The notes under the pieces are model-generated. The model saw only the letters and a program-made list of their open reading frames with translations. It did not search any database and was not told where the DNA came from. Positions 48,562 through 60,792 of a stretch of 64,000 nucleotides of DNA are shown here, piece by piece (the first letter of the stretch is position 1; every line of letters begins with the position of its first letter). A program made the position numbers and the translations under genes. Origin of the DNA: Phytoseiulus persimilis (Eukaryota; Arthropoda; Arachnida; Mesostigmata; Phytoseiidae); assembly GCA_037576195.1 (NCBI GenBank), contig CM075102.1, positions 46,496,745-46,560,744 on the forward strand, given 5' to 3'.

Positions 48562-51500
48562 GCGGATTCGTGGAGAATGCGGTCAAATTCTGTTGCCGGC
48601 GACGTCGCGTCGTCTTTTCCCCGTCAGCCGACAGGGCGCGTCGGTGACTTTAGAATCTCGAATATTTCTGGGCGTCATCTGGAAAACTTGTTGTGGTTGC
48701 TTTTTTGGTTTTACCGTGTTGTTGTCGCCGCGAACGATCCACCAGATAGGAGGGCAGGGAAACAGATAGGGCTGTTTGCCTGGTTTTCCAGCGAATATTC
48801 TTCTGTCGTTTGATTCGTCTGCCCGCCTCTATGCCTGTGGTGATGTCTCGCGTTGGTTCTGTTGTGGCCGGGAGGCCAGCTGCCGCCGCTTAAGCTCAGC
48901 ATGCTGTGCGCTAACCTACTTCAGTACCAACACGGGTCGTAGATGCAACTCCTCGAGACAGACATGTCGCTATCACCCCGCAGCATGAGCGAAAACCGTC
49001 AGCACGGACATCGCTCGGCGAAGCGGGCGCGCGTCGACGGAACCAAGCTCCGGTGGAATAACCCGCAAACACGCTCGCACGCTTGCACGCACGCACAAAC
49101 AAACAAACGAACGATCGAGCCAGTGCCGGAAGGAGCGCAGAGAATTGCCGATTAATTCGTTATTGGAAGTTTGCAGTTTTCGGAATCAGTTCGGAGCGTC
49201 GAAGTGAAACGGAAATTTTCCAAATTCCCTCTTCCACCACCAACAAACTTTCTGCTTCCTTTCTCGTTATGCTTCAATTATTCCAGAGCTCACACGGCGG
49301 CGTACCCGGAGCTTGTTTAACAAGTTCGGATGGCGCCCAGGGCGCATGCTCAAATGCGGAACCGCGGAGAAATAGCTTGAAGCTTCGGAAATTCCTCGAT
49401 TGGGAGAACTTTCCTCGATGGCCTCGATTCTCACGAGAAATTTCCTCTGCGATCCCTTTTCCATGGAGTGTTTATCGCAGCATCAGCCAATCGAGCTGCC
49501 TCCTGACGAGGGATTCCTCCAGGATCGCCGCGGCTCTCGGTGTTTAAAGCTCGACCAGAGCGTTCGCTGATTATTTGGGCGCGGCGAATTCACTCATCTT
49601 TCCTTGCCCCGAAACAGAGCAGAGCTCCAGTGGAAAGTGGCCATTAATCAGCGGTCAGCTGCAAGCGGGATGAGCGGAGCTTTTCCGCTGTTTTCGTACT
49701 CCACTCGGTCAAAATCCGCTCCCGATTCTCGGAACCATTGAGTCTTCCCCGGGTTCGGCTCTTCCGGGCCTCCGAGGAATTCTCAGAGTCCGCGCTGAGG
49801 GCAAAGCACCTCCAGCGATCCTCTTCCGACCAGCCCTGAGCAGCTCCCCCGATTTCTGGCCTCGTTCGACGGCGGGCTCTGGACAGGAAGAACACCGGCT
49901 GCGATGTACTCCTCGCTCGACAGATCTCTTCCGCCGAGCGAGGATGTTCCCGATGCGTGCCTTTTTCGCTTCTATTTTCCCGCGCGGTTGTCCCGATTGG
50001 CTTTTGGCGACGCTCTCGGCTACTCTGGGAATGAGCGGAGTTTCCGGCATCTTCGTTTTGTTTTCGTCGTTTTTCGGCATTCAGAATCTTCCAAAGTTTC
50101 GCCATTGCGCTCAAAGTGGCTTTTCCCAGCCTCTTTCCCCGCGGCGCGCTTCTTCTGCCCTGCGGAAGTCGGGGCGCGTCTTGCTCAACGCTTCCACCAG
50201 TTGTGGTGCTGTCAGGGCTCGGTCGGACAGACGAGGCAGGCAAGCAAGCAAGCAAGCAGGGTTCTGTATCGAGAGTTTCTTCTCTCGGTTCTTCTCCGCT
50301 CAAAGCAGGATCGAGCGATGGAACGAACGGGTGGGCTTAAAAGTTGTTTGGAATTAAGCCTTCTGCTTTGCGGGTCGGTCCCACACAGCTCAGCCGCCGG
50401 GGTCACAGGCTTCATCCTCCTTTGCGTTTTTTGCCTCGGAATCCGTGCGAAGTTGACTTTTTCCCCCAGCTGAGGCGTTGGCGAACAACCTCTGGAAGAG
50501 AGGTCTTCCGGCTCTTCTGTCAGAAGAACATACTCATCAGAAAACTCTTGTGAGGGGTGTTCTGTCGATTTGGTTCCGGAGAATCGTCGATGACGAGTCA
50601 CGACCTCTCGAAGATGTATTCGGGAGGGTTCAGGTCCCATCTCAGTTACAGTTCAGGCTGCATACCTTGAGCTCGTTTTGCTTGTCAGAGTAGAGGTTGC
50701 CAGATTCTGTCAGAGAGCGCGGCGAGAACCCAACGCGGGAACCTCATAATCTGCGGATGGGGCTGCATTGTTCTTTCCGTGCTTCGTTAAAATCGAATCT
50801 GGATTATCTGTTGGCTACGGAGGGTGTAATTAGCGAAATTGTGACGTCGATACAGACAGACACCGTCGCCACGTCAGTCTGGCAGCCACCAGCGCGGATC
50901 GATTATTGGTTGAACTTTCCCCATGCAACCCCATTCGAGCTCCAGGACAGACTTTCTCGGCTGGTTTCCTAAGCGCCGTTATCGCTCCAAGGAGAATAGA
51001 GCGGCCGAAGCGAGTCCTGACGTAAGAGCTTCACAGAACCCTCCCCGCTACACACACGGACAGATCTCAGGATCTGGAATGCTTCGTCTCGATCTGCATG
51101 AAACCGCACCGTCTCGAGACCTCCTCTGACTTTCTGAATAGTTGTGAGCTCGAATAGAGGGCTCTGCGAGGTGAACTCAACTCAGTTGCGACCCCGCGCT
51201 ACAACTACGTTGTACCGAGTTGAGGCAGCCAGAAACGGCGGTGCTGAACATCGCTCTGCCCTCTCGTGGAGTTGGCTCGCTCGGCTCCCGGCTTGTTCGT
51301 CCGCTGTCGGTCGTTTTTCGGGGCGCATGGTGATTACCAACTACACAGATACAACAACAGGAGTAGCAACGAGTTCCATCGGCACTGCGACGACCAGGGT
51401 CCAACGAACCACCACCGGAAGGCGGCTGCTCGCTTCTCCGCTCGCTTGTACTTAAGCAGAAGCTCACTGTTTGCTTATCGAGGGACCAGGCGCGAGCAGC

Positions 51501-54500
51501 AGCGATGCTTCGCCTCGATAAAACAACTTGGCCCTTTCAAAGCCTCTTCTTACCCACCCGTTCACGCTACGAGGGCTATTCGGTCCGCGCAGACGACTGC
51601 CAGGTAGCTCTCGAAGAAAGTCAACTCCGCCCCCCCCCCCTCCTCTCCCATGCGACCACTCAGTCAGCTGGGCAGCCAGCTGGGCCGCCACGCAACGAGA
51701 ACAGGAGTTGCGTAATTAACGAGCGTCTTCGTCCACAGACGACCAGTCTAACGATAGCGCCCACTGCAGTTTGGTGCGAGCAGAGCAAGGGGCCGTCGCT
51801 TCTGTCGGTGTTGTCTGCGCTCTACCGCCCGCAGAAGGGGAGCCCGAGCGGCCGGCAGTTTGCGCGGATTGATTCTTTCGTTGCGCCGTTTCTTGTCGGT
51901 CTGACTGCACGGGCGTGCGGCCGCGCTAATCATTCGAATATCCGCTCCGTCACTTGTCCGAGTGCGTGACTCGAGCGAATAATGCCCAGGGCGAGGGACA
52001 CTCGGGGCTTGAACATGACCAAAGTGCAGGTTCTCGGGAAACTCTACGAGGTCTGAAATCGTGCTTTGCTTCTTCCTTTGGAATCTCGTTCAACAGCTTC
52101 CCGATGCTTTACGAGTCGACAAAGCTGAGGCTATTTCTCGCGATTCTCTCGCTGTTGCCAATCGATTTCGGGGGAACTCGCTGTGCGGAATTTTAGATGA
52201 GACCTCCGGCTTCGCCGCTCGTTGAATCGAGGCGAAGTATTATCACTCGAGAGTAAGCGCGTTTGTTTCCACTACCGTTTTTTCCGGACTCTGAGCTCTC
52301 GAGCACCTGTCAGGGCTGGTGACCTGCCCCGTGTCCCTTCATGGATTCGGGAAGCGAAAGCATGGGTCGTTGCGAACATCATTGAGACACCGCGTCTGTG
52401 GGTCTCCTAACGGCGGAGACGAGGGAGCATTCGCGGACAATGTCTGCGGTTTTCGCGTCAAAAAAACTGCCAGTACTGCGCAATGCTCCAACGGGTGCTA
52501 TTCTCGTGAATTAATTTGAGCCATCGATCGATATTTTGAGAAATTTTCCTCCGGAGAACATCAGTATCTGGGCTCAACCACGTGGGCGCTTAGGGATCCT
52601 CGACTGAGGCAATGCACGGATCAGACTGCCTCGTGGAGAGAATCGAGCTCCGAGAGACCTTTATTCTTCCGGCGATGCCCTCTCTGATGTCGGTCTCATG
52701 AGCATGGCTAGACACATATGACGCCATTTGGAGCAACACAAGATTCGACCTTCTCTGGAAGGGAAATTGGTTAGCGCCGCCGGTGGTCGCGTATGAAAGT
52801 CACATCTGGCTCAGTATGTCCGTGCCTCCCTGATCCTCCCCCAGTCAAGTAACGTGGTCTGTGATAGTTGGTGTCAGTGGAGAATTTTCGCGGCATTCGT
52901 CTTCGCATCGTAACGTTGAACGTGCGCCGAATGCGAACTCTTCCACGCGCCCGACCGAGTCAACTTTGCAGCCGCGACTGTTGCAGCGACAATCAGAGAA
53001 AGTTCGTGGCAATTCGCTGTCGGTCCTTTCCCGCGCCGCGGAAAATATCGTCTCCATGATTAAGGCGCCGAGTGGCGTCCGGTTGGATGGCTTGCATTGC
53101 TTGTTAAAAGTGAGCTCGTGTTAGCGCCAAGGGCGAATGGATGGGAGCTTCGAGAGGTGGGAAGAACAAAGGACGAGGAGCACTTCGCTTGAATGCCGTA
53201 TGTGTAACGGAAGGAAGAAGCCTCGCGACTGCTGAGAGGAATCTCTCTCGTAATGTTCCACTCGTCGAGTCGAGAGGGGAGCACGGACGGGAAAAACGTA
53301 AAGAAAAGCAGAGCACACGAAATCGTCGCGAAGGGAAAGCAAGCTCCATTTCTCTCGCCGGTTCCGAGGGCTTCTTTCGTCTCCCTCGTTGTTGTCGGCG
53401 CCGCCATCATCATTTTGTTCCTCGCACATCGTTGCCTCGTTATCTTCGGGGCCCCGCGCGCGTGCGTGCGTGCGTGTGGGGAGTGAGTTTGCCGCTGTCG
53501 ACACTGTGCTCCCTTGGAGCGATTTGTTTTCCATAGCCCTATCGATAACATGATTGCCCGTAGGAACTTTTGCATCCCGCGAAGGGTTTCGTTCGGCGGC
53601 GTCCCAACCCCGTTCCCGCGGCGAGTAGTTCAACGTGGACTTCGCGAGGCATCGACTGGATTGGGCAGCTCCCGGTTCCGTGGCGTCGGAGTTGAGGTAG
53701 CGGGCAAGCCTCATAATCTACCGGTGATAGAGGTCGCCGCTTTCGGTACACCTCGGAAGAAAGCCTTTTTCGAAGGGCGCGAAATCGGACCTCCGGCTCC
53801 AGCTAACGGCAGCGAGTCGTAGGTTCCCCAGATCCTGTGCGGCTCCCTTGGACGAATCGCCCCTGCAGAATTAATTCTCCCGATGCCAGGGTTCTTAGTG
53901 TTCTCTCCGCTCCTTCTCAGAAGTCCCGCTCGGTGCTTGCAAGGCTTGGCAGCTGACAGAGTGACAAACTTTTCGGTGGCCAAAGGACGCTTGTTGGTTG
54001 CTCTCGTTTGTCGGCCAGCTCGTCCTCTCTGCCGCCACGGCCGTGAGCCTGAGCAGGGCCGGCGAGCGTTGTTGGATTCAGTTACCCACTAAGAGCCGGT
54101 TCGATGGAAAAAATTGAGCCGAAGCCCTCTGCAATGAAGAGGAGCGTGCGGGAAAGAGCAGGAAAACCGGAAACGTCCGGCGGACGCAGTGGAAGGAGTT
54201 CAGATCAACCATCAAAGCTCATAAAAGCATTGTCAATCAGTTGTCTTCTTTCTTGACGTTGGGATTTCTGCTCGCCCCGGAGAGGCAGAATCGATTTTCT
54301 TCGAAGCCATGGTCGAGTTGAGCTACCATTCGAAAAGCCCGGTGCGAAGTTTGATGTGATGATTCTGCATTCCAGCTCTTTATTCAGTCACCTCGTCACA
54401 TTTCGCGATCGATGCACTCAGCTACTGATGACTAGAGCCCGTGGTTTCAAACATTATTCATCCTTCGATCCCTTGGGAATCTGTAGCGAAATCGATGAAT

Positions 54501-56661
54501 GATGCTCAAAAATACAGGGTCCAGTGAGAACTTTGTGCGTCATGACCATCCGGTGATGAGGAATGAGAGAGAGGAAGCTGATTGAGGACAAACGGCGGCA
54601 ACACAAAGAAGATGTCGGGCCGCGAACAGGCCAAAAAAGTTGGTCCTCTAGGGTACATCCTTGAGCTCCGAATGTCTCGCTGCCCGGAGGCCGCAAACGA
54701 GAGGAAGTCCCTCGGTGATTCCGACGACGTCGCTGATAGATTCTCCTTGATGAAGTCGAGTTCATATCGAATCAACTCCGGAGGACCGATCAATTGAAGT
54801 TGGACAATGATTGACTCAGAGTTAACGAGTACTCAAACGAGGACCGCTGTATCGTAGTTCGTGCTTCCTCGAAACCCAGCTGTATCCAATCTGCGTGAAT
54901 GTGAAGTTTTCACCGTTCCAAGCATCGCAAACTGTGGAAGCGTACAGCGTAACGTTCACCGAGAAACCGGGGTCGCGGTGGGAAACAGCGCAACGAGCGC
55001 TTAGATTAAGAGTCAACGGCTCCGCCAGTTTCTCCTTTGGAATCAACGCCGTCTCTGGATAATTAGCCTGCTCGGTGGCAGGGATGAATTCCAGTCCGTT
55101 TCCGAGTAGGTGCAACGGAGCTGCGGCCCCATCCCAGCTGGTGGCTTCCCTCACCGATTCAGACTGCTCACGACGCGTTAGCTGCTTGTTGCTATTTGCA
55201 TTCGAAGGAAGTGCGGGTCTTCTTCAAGATTTTTCTCAATTCCCTTCTGGAGCAGTTCCTGCCTCCGGTACAAGAAGGGCCGCGTCTCCCTCCTCCCTTC
55301 GGTACTTTCCGAATCCCTGCGCGGCGTCTGTCGAGTTCAGTGTTCCATTCTTTCTGTCCCGTCCATCTCTCTGAATCCGAGTGTGGTGGTAAGAAAATTA
55401 ATCTTTTATATCAACCGACCTCATTCTTCCGACGCAGTCGGCTACCCCCCGAAGGCTGCCTGCCGGTGGCGCCGGTGCCGGCGCGCCGACCGAAGTAACG
55501 GGGAATCATCTCAGGAGACGGAAACGGGAGCATTGCTGCCGACGGTTGTCTGACAAGAGTCGCGTACCAATAGGGAAATCCACTTGAGAGATTGCTCGAC
55601 TTCAATTACAAGAAGATGGCTTGAGTTGTGGCTATGGCGTCTGCTGCGGTCATTGCTGTTGTTGCTGCCGACATTTATGTGTGCTACGAGCGGCTGGGCA
55701 CCGACAACCGAGATCGGAGGCGCTGAGAGCTTCCTCGCCGGCGGAGTCGTCGGGAGGCGTTCTCCCGACGACGACGAAGCCGAACGAAGCAATAAAATGC
55801 ATGCGATTGCTGTTTGGATTGTTTCTGAATGAGATTGTGGTTGGCTGGTGCGCGAGCGGGCTCATCGCTTTGGATTCGTTCGCAGCTTGCTCAAGGCAAT
55901 GAGTTAGCGACGCAATCGTAGCGGCATCCGACGGGTTCGCCGCATCGACTCGACACGAACCCTGGGGGCTGGCTTGCGTCACCGATTCCTGGCCCGACGG
56001 CTCCCTCGATGGACGGACCGTCTCGATGTGGGCTCTTGTTTTGGTCGCCGTCTTGTTCCGTCGAACGCTCAGATGAATATTCCGCTGCTCCGGTCCACTG
56101 TATGTCTTCGACGGACTGTCGGCTCGAGTGTGGCGTCCCCCTCGCGTTGCGATCGTTTGGACCCTGTTCCGCTCCTCCAAGATGGCTCCCTAGATCCGGG
56201 CGAGCAGAGCAGAAATGCCGGCGAATGGCTTTCGAATCTGGCGGAAGATCCGGAACCGCAATCCCACAAACCGGGACACCGGTTTCTCGCAGCAACTTAT
56301 ATGCGGCGCGAAAGTTGCGGCGGAGGAGCAGAAATATCGTCTGATATCGGATCGTTGGCCGCTTTCCCGCTGCCTCTTCGGCCGGTTCCCACTCTTCCCA
56401 TTCGGCTCCGAAAGTTGTCCGTTCCTCCATGAGTCATGGTGCTATGACGGCGGCACAACACATCATTCCTGTTCGCTCCGTTCGGCTGAATTCTCAACGA
56501 CGTCTCCCGCGGCTGCTTCTGTTGAGCGATGACTTGAACACGACCACCACCACCACAACACAACACGACCATTGAATCCATTAGGAATGGCACTCAGTCA
56601 TTCGGTCGGATGAGCGTCCCCAGTGACCGATGATGATGAGTGACCGATCTGATCTTTTCAG
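48562..56661. other. Stretch without a supported gene
   Basis: The first exon and promoter of the Gly/Ser-rich gene should lie here or further left, but no start exon could be singled out. A minus-strand open frame at 54822-55154 has a protein-like composition with N-glycosylation sites (NVTLY, NFTF) but no clear splice sites. Simple AAGC repeats occur near 50236-50258. Confidence 0.35.
50236..50258. repeat. (AAGC)n simple repeat
   Basis: Five AAGC units in a row with flanking near-units. Confidence 0.7.
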
Positions 56662-56891
56662 CGGGCTTTCTCCTGTTTCGCGGCGGTCTGCGTGGCGGCG
56701 CTAGGAGTCAACGCCGAGTCGACTCTGAAGACATCGGCGTCCACACCCGTCGCAACCTCCGAAATCCCGAGCCTTCAGGAGGACGAGGCCGCGTTCCGGC
56801 AGGCCGTGGGGTCCTCCCTCGGCTCGCTCGGCTTCTCGTCGGGAGGAGGAGGATCTGCTGCCGCCCAGGGATTCCAGTCGGGCTCGAGCAG
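56662..56891 (+). CDS. Gly/Ser-rich gene, signal-peptide exon
   Basis: The acceptor is GATCTTTTCAG (phase 0 in) and the donor GAGCAG|GTAAGC (phase 2 out). It runs from the signal-peptide core to a Gly/Ser patch (FSSGGGGSAAAQGFQ). An upstream exon with the ATG is required. Confidence 0.72.
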
Positions 56892-59800
56892 GTAAGCAAC
56901 TTCTGGACCAGGTGTAATTTTCGTCGAGCCCGGTTTGGGTGAGGGTCCCCGCGACGGAATCGAGATCTAGGCGCCAACGACGGTCCATCGACTTCAATCG
57001 CTTCGGTATTTCGTCGCGGCTCTCCAGATGACGCCGGAAGCTGCGAGCGTCCCGGGCACCTCGGAGCTCCTTGCCAGTTTTCGTCCTCTATGTCTTCCTT
57101 CGCTCCGACGGATCCTCGCCTAGCATGAGTTCATCTCGGCGCAGAAGCCGGAGATATGCATTTCAGAGTAGGCTTCATTTTATTCATGGACGTCGAAGCC
57201 TTCGGAAAAGGGTCCACAGCAATAACTGTCAAGCGCTAGGGGAAACCCCCCCCCCCCCGTTAGACAGGAGAGCTCGGAAATATTTTCCCTTTCTTGCACC
57301 GAATTATGAATTATCTACTCGTGCCTCCCTGGACGCTCGGTGGATCTGATTCCGGCGCCGCGAGGTCGAGAGACTGCTCGAGCAGAAAGGATCTCAACCG
57401 GTCGACGTGGGCTTATTCCGTCCGACCATCCAGCAATCCCCAACCACCCAGGTGGGTGACTCCAGTTGGATCGATGCCAACCGAGGAGCTCCCACCGAAC
57501 GCCCGTGTGGCCGACGGAGGAAGTTCGATGAACGGAAGGCGAACGAGGAAAAAAAGCTCTATAGCCGTTCCTTTGAACCGAACCCGCGAGTGAGTGAGCG
57601 GCCGACAGGCCCACCGACCGATCGGGCTCCTGAACGACCAACGCAGAAACGAACGAATCCACTGAACTCCCGGCGAAACTCTTTTTACGATATCGACATA
57701 TCGCGTCTGCTCAGACCGTGAAGCGGCCAGGCGGGGCTGAAATTCCAGTCCGCCAATCTGAGGTCACCTGATTCGTGCTCGAACCCAATCTCGGCAGGAG
57801 TCGTCGTTTCTTCCCTCACGTTCTGAACAATCAAATCAAATGGCAAATCTCATCAAGCCGCTTCGAGTGGGCGGGAACGTTCCGTCGCAGCCCCGCGTAC
57901 TTGCGATGTCTGCTCTACCACCTGGAATGAGCTCCGAAATTTACATTGCAGCAGCTCCTACCAACCACCGTACAACGCCTTGAATTCCGTCTACGGTATC
58001 ACCTACCACGGCGATTACAATCAATTGGCCAACTACCTCCAACCGGGCAGCGCCGGCGCGCCGCTGAAGCCAAACCAGAAACCCACTATCTCGTCCCGGT
58101 TCAGGAACTTCATGAACTCGTTGTTCTTTAGGTGAGTGTCTGTTCCGCTAACGAAAATCAGTGCCGCCGTCCCGAGACCTCGGCGCGCCAGACCGCTGGT
58201 CGTCTGCTGCTTTTACGAGGATTCTGTCGCAACAGCAGTTGACTCTTATCTCGGCGCGAGCCCGAGCTCGCTCCCCTGATCTGGGTCATGATTCACATGT
58301 TACACGAACCACTGTGCACACACAAAACATGCGAATAAATTTGTTCGACTGCTTGCAGGCGCTCCAACAAACACCCGCCAGCTTTCGTTCAGCCCCCGCC
58401 AGGAAACTTCGCGGGATCAGGATACGCTTCCTCGCCCTCATTCTCGGGATTCGGGTCGTCGGGCGTCGTTCCGAGCTCGTTTGGCGCTTTCCCCAGCTCC
58501 GGCCAGGGCCAGTACGATTTCTCGAGTGAGTTTCTCCCTTTTCCTCGTCCGTTCGCTCGCCTGCCCACCCTGTTGACGTATTCCGGCCGGCGGAGGGAGG
58601 TTTTCCACCGAAAGGTTCAATAATAGCGCCGGCTCAACACGCTCGGTGGCCGCCGCCGCCGTCGCCACCACCACCTAAGCCCGGAACGCATTCGTCGGGG
58701 CTCACTCTCTCGTTGCACAAAAGAGATGATAATAGTAATAATGAGAAAAAACCTTCCCTCTGGGACAAAGAGTTCGTTGAAGATTCGGTGAACTCGCTTC
58801 AATGCGCGGCGCAGGAGCGCCTATGCAGATTAGGCTCTGTGTTCTCAACCGAGAGCGAGCTCGGGAAGAGCCGAAGCCCCTCCTTCGTCTGGTCGCACCC
58901 CGGCCCACTCGGATGAGCTCTCACGTGTTTTCGGGCTGTCTGCGTGGGTGTTCGGCCGTGTCGGGGTGCATGTGCCTGCGTAGATGTATGTGTATTATAA
59001 TGTATGGCACGACATCAGCGCAGTCGTCCTCGCTGACAATTGGCCAAGCACTCAGCTGCGACCTCGAGTCGTCGCTGTTCAAGGACAGAGAAGGAGGGAA
59101 ACGGAGACGACGGTCATCCGGGAAACTGGGGCATCAATACTCATTTCGATCCAACAGGGGAGGGCACCGAGGTGGAAGGCTCTTTAGAGTGACGAGGGCG
59201 CCCCACTTCTCATTGACAGCTGGTCCTACTCCGGATTGACCTAATGGTCCTTACACCTTACATTTGGGTTCCCGAGGCGAACCTCGCGGCACGAGACGTT
59301 TCCGGCGATCGTTGAAAGTTCCGCTCAAATATGTAGAGAGACTTTTCTCACTCGGCGACCTCGTCATGGATCCATCCTGCCGAGGAAAACTGTCGCCGAT
59401 AGGGTCAGAGAGTCGAGGTCGATACCACCCGTGAAAAGGCTGGTCATAAAGACCGCGATTTTACCGTTCAGGTTTACAATCTTCATTAAATAGAATGTCG
59501 CCGTAAATTCCGCCGAGCGAGGACCTTGGAGGTCGCATTCTTCCTCGATTGACCCTCAGGCTCGAGCGGCGACCAGACAATGGGATTGGCGGGAGGTGAT
59601 CCGCCCCAACCCGTTTCAAGAACTTTATCGAGTACGTTTCTTGATTTTTCAGCTCTCGTCGGAGCTTCGGGAACCGGTGGTTCTAAGGGCAGTTTCGGTC
59701 CTTTCTCCAGCGGCTCGGGACTCGGTGGACTGAGTTCAGTTTCCACCGCAACGGCTTTTGGCCCATCTCCTACCGGGGGCGCGTCGTCTTTCGGCTCATC

Positions 59801-60182
59801 GGGGACCGGCTCCTCTTACGGCTCACCGGGATCTGGTTCCTCGTTCAGTTCATCAGGAGCTGGCTCATCTTTCGGCTCGTCAGGAGCTGGATCGCCTTAC
59901 GGTGGCTCTTCTGGCTCGTTCGGCAGCTCATCCGTTTACTCCGGCTCTTCGCCCAGCTTCAGCCCGGGACAGGCAGGTTCAGCGTTCAATAGGTTCACCG
60001 GGTCCTCATCCTCAGGCTCATCGGGCAGTGGGGGAACCACGTACTTCCCCGGGGAGAGCAGCCAACACCATCCTTCAATCGGAAGCTCCTCCGTCTATCA
60101 GGGTTCCGCGAGCGCTTTCGGCAAAGGAATTGAAGACTCGAAGAGCGACGAAGACAAGGACGGCAAGGACGACCAGGAGTAG
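56662..60182 (+). CDS. Secreted Gly/Ser-rich structural-type protein, first exon missing
   Basis: Four exons (56662-56891, 57952-58131, 58359-58525, 59653-60182) splice with phases 0, 2, 2 and 1 and give about 368 residues. The first visible exon codes for a hydrophobic signal-peptide core (AFSCFAAVCVAALGVNA), so only a short start exon is lacking. The middle has a Tyr/Pro/Asn segment (YQPPYNALNSVYG) and basic residues; the last exon is a run of short GSS-F/Y-GSS units, then an acidic-lysine tail (DSKSDEDKDGKDDQE). The composition resembles cuticular, silk or cement glycine-rich proteins of arthropods. No chitin-binding Rebers-Riddiford motif is visible, so the role is not known. Confidence 0.75.
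56892..57951 (+). other. Intron of the Gly/Ser-rich gene
   Basis: Bounded by GTAAGC and TTGCAG. It contains a 13-base poly-C tract at 57246-57258. Confidence 0.7.
57246..57258. repeat. Poly-C tract
   Basis: Thirteen consecutive C inside an intron. Confidence 0.85.
57952..58131 (+). CDS. Gly/Ser-rich gene, Tyr/Pro/Asn exon
   Basis: The acceptor is TTACATTGCAG and the donor TTTAG|GTGAGT, phase 2 in and out. It codes for SSYQPPYNALNSVYGITYHG and ends ISSRFRNFMNSLFF. It is the least repetitive and probably most family-specific part. Confidence 0.72.
   Translation, partial: QLLPTTVQRLEFRLRYHLPRRLQSIGQLPPTGQRRRAAEAKPETHYLVPVQELHELVVL
58359..58525 (+). CDS. Gly/Ser-rich gene, Pro/Gly/Phe exon
   Basis: The acceptor is GACTGCTTGCAG (phase 2 in) and the donor TCTCGA|GTGAGT (phase 1 out). 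It codes for SNKHPPAFVQPPPGNFAGSG followed by Ser/Gly/Phe units. Confidence 0.72.
58526..59652 (+). other. Intron of the Gly/Ser-rich gene
   Basis: Bounded by GTGAGT and TTTCAG. No further feature was recognised. Confidence 0.7.
59653..60182 (+). CDS. Gly/Ser-rich gene, repeat exon and tail
   Basis: The acceptor is GATTTTTCAG (phase 1 in) and the stop is TAG at 60180-60182. About 175 residues of degenerate short repeats (GSSFGSSG, GSSYGSPG, GSPYGGSSG) come before an acidic tail. The open frame, constrained codon pattern and phase match argue that it is coding rather than a simple repeat. Confidence 0.78.
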
Positions 60183-60684
60183 GAATCTGGAGCGAGACGA
60201 TACCATCATCTCGATGATGGTCGTAAATTCTTAATTTATAGCTGGCAGGTCCGGGCCTTCTCTCGGCGGATGGTTGGAAAAAGATATGCACAGCTAATGG
60301 AGACTAAAAAAGTAGCGGAGGCTCATTCGCACACTGGAGGACGTCCAGACACAGATGGCTAATTGCAAAAGTTCAGGCACATTTGCTGCGTTTTGAAGGT
60401 CGTCCAACCACATCATGAGACGATGCCTTCTCGAATGAACGGGGCGCAGAGTGACTTGGTGAGTGGGATCGCAGGGAGCAAACAATCCACAAGGATTTCC
60501 CGAAGAAGATAAGCGGATAATCTCGCGGATCTTAGGTAGTTCCCCAACGAAATCTTCAGACTATTCTCCCGACGGGTTTCTATGGATGGGTGGCGACGAT
60601 GATGATATTTATGTACATATAGGTGCATAATGACTTTTTTTTTCGTGAATATTATAAGTTCTCAGTATCACTGATTCACTTTCT

Positions 60685-60690
60685 AATAAA
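60685..60690 (+). promoter_or_regulatory. Candidate poly(A) signal AATAAA
   Basis: About 500 bases after the stop codon of the Gly/Ser-rich gene in AT-rich sequence. A second AATAAA follows at 60787-60792. Confidence 0.5.
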
Positions 60691-60792
60691 TATGAGATGT
60701 ATGTGTAGATACATGACTAGATAACAAGCAACGGCGATTTGAATTCGATTCGGAAATGTCTCGAAATTTCGAATATTGGGTGAAGAAATAAA

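Noticed and set aside
49644-50303. 219-codon minus-strand open frame rich in Arg, Ser and Glu.
   Set aside because: Low-complexity charge bias without splice sites or domain; overlapping frames on both strands are equally open.
59653-60182. The Gly/Ser stretch read as a non-coding minisatellite.
   Set aside because: The units are degenerate at the DNA level, the frame is open to a clean stop, and its splice phase matches three upstream exons.
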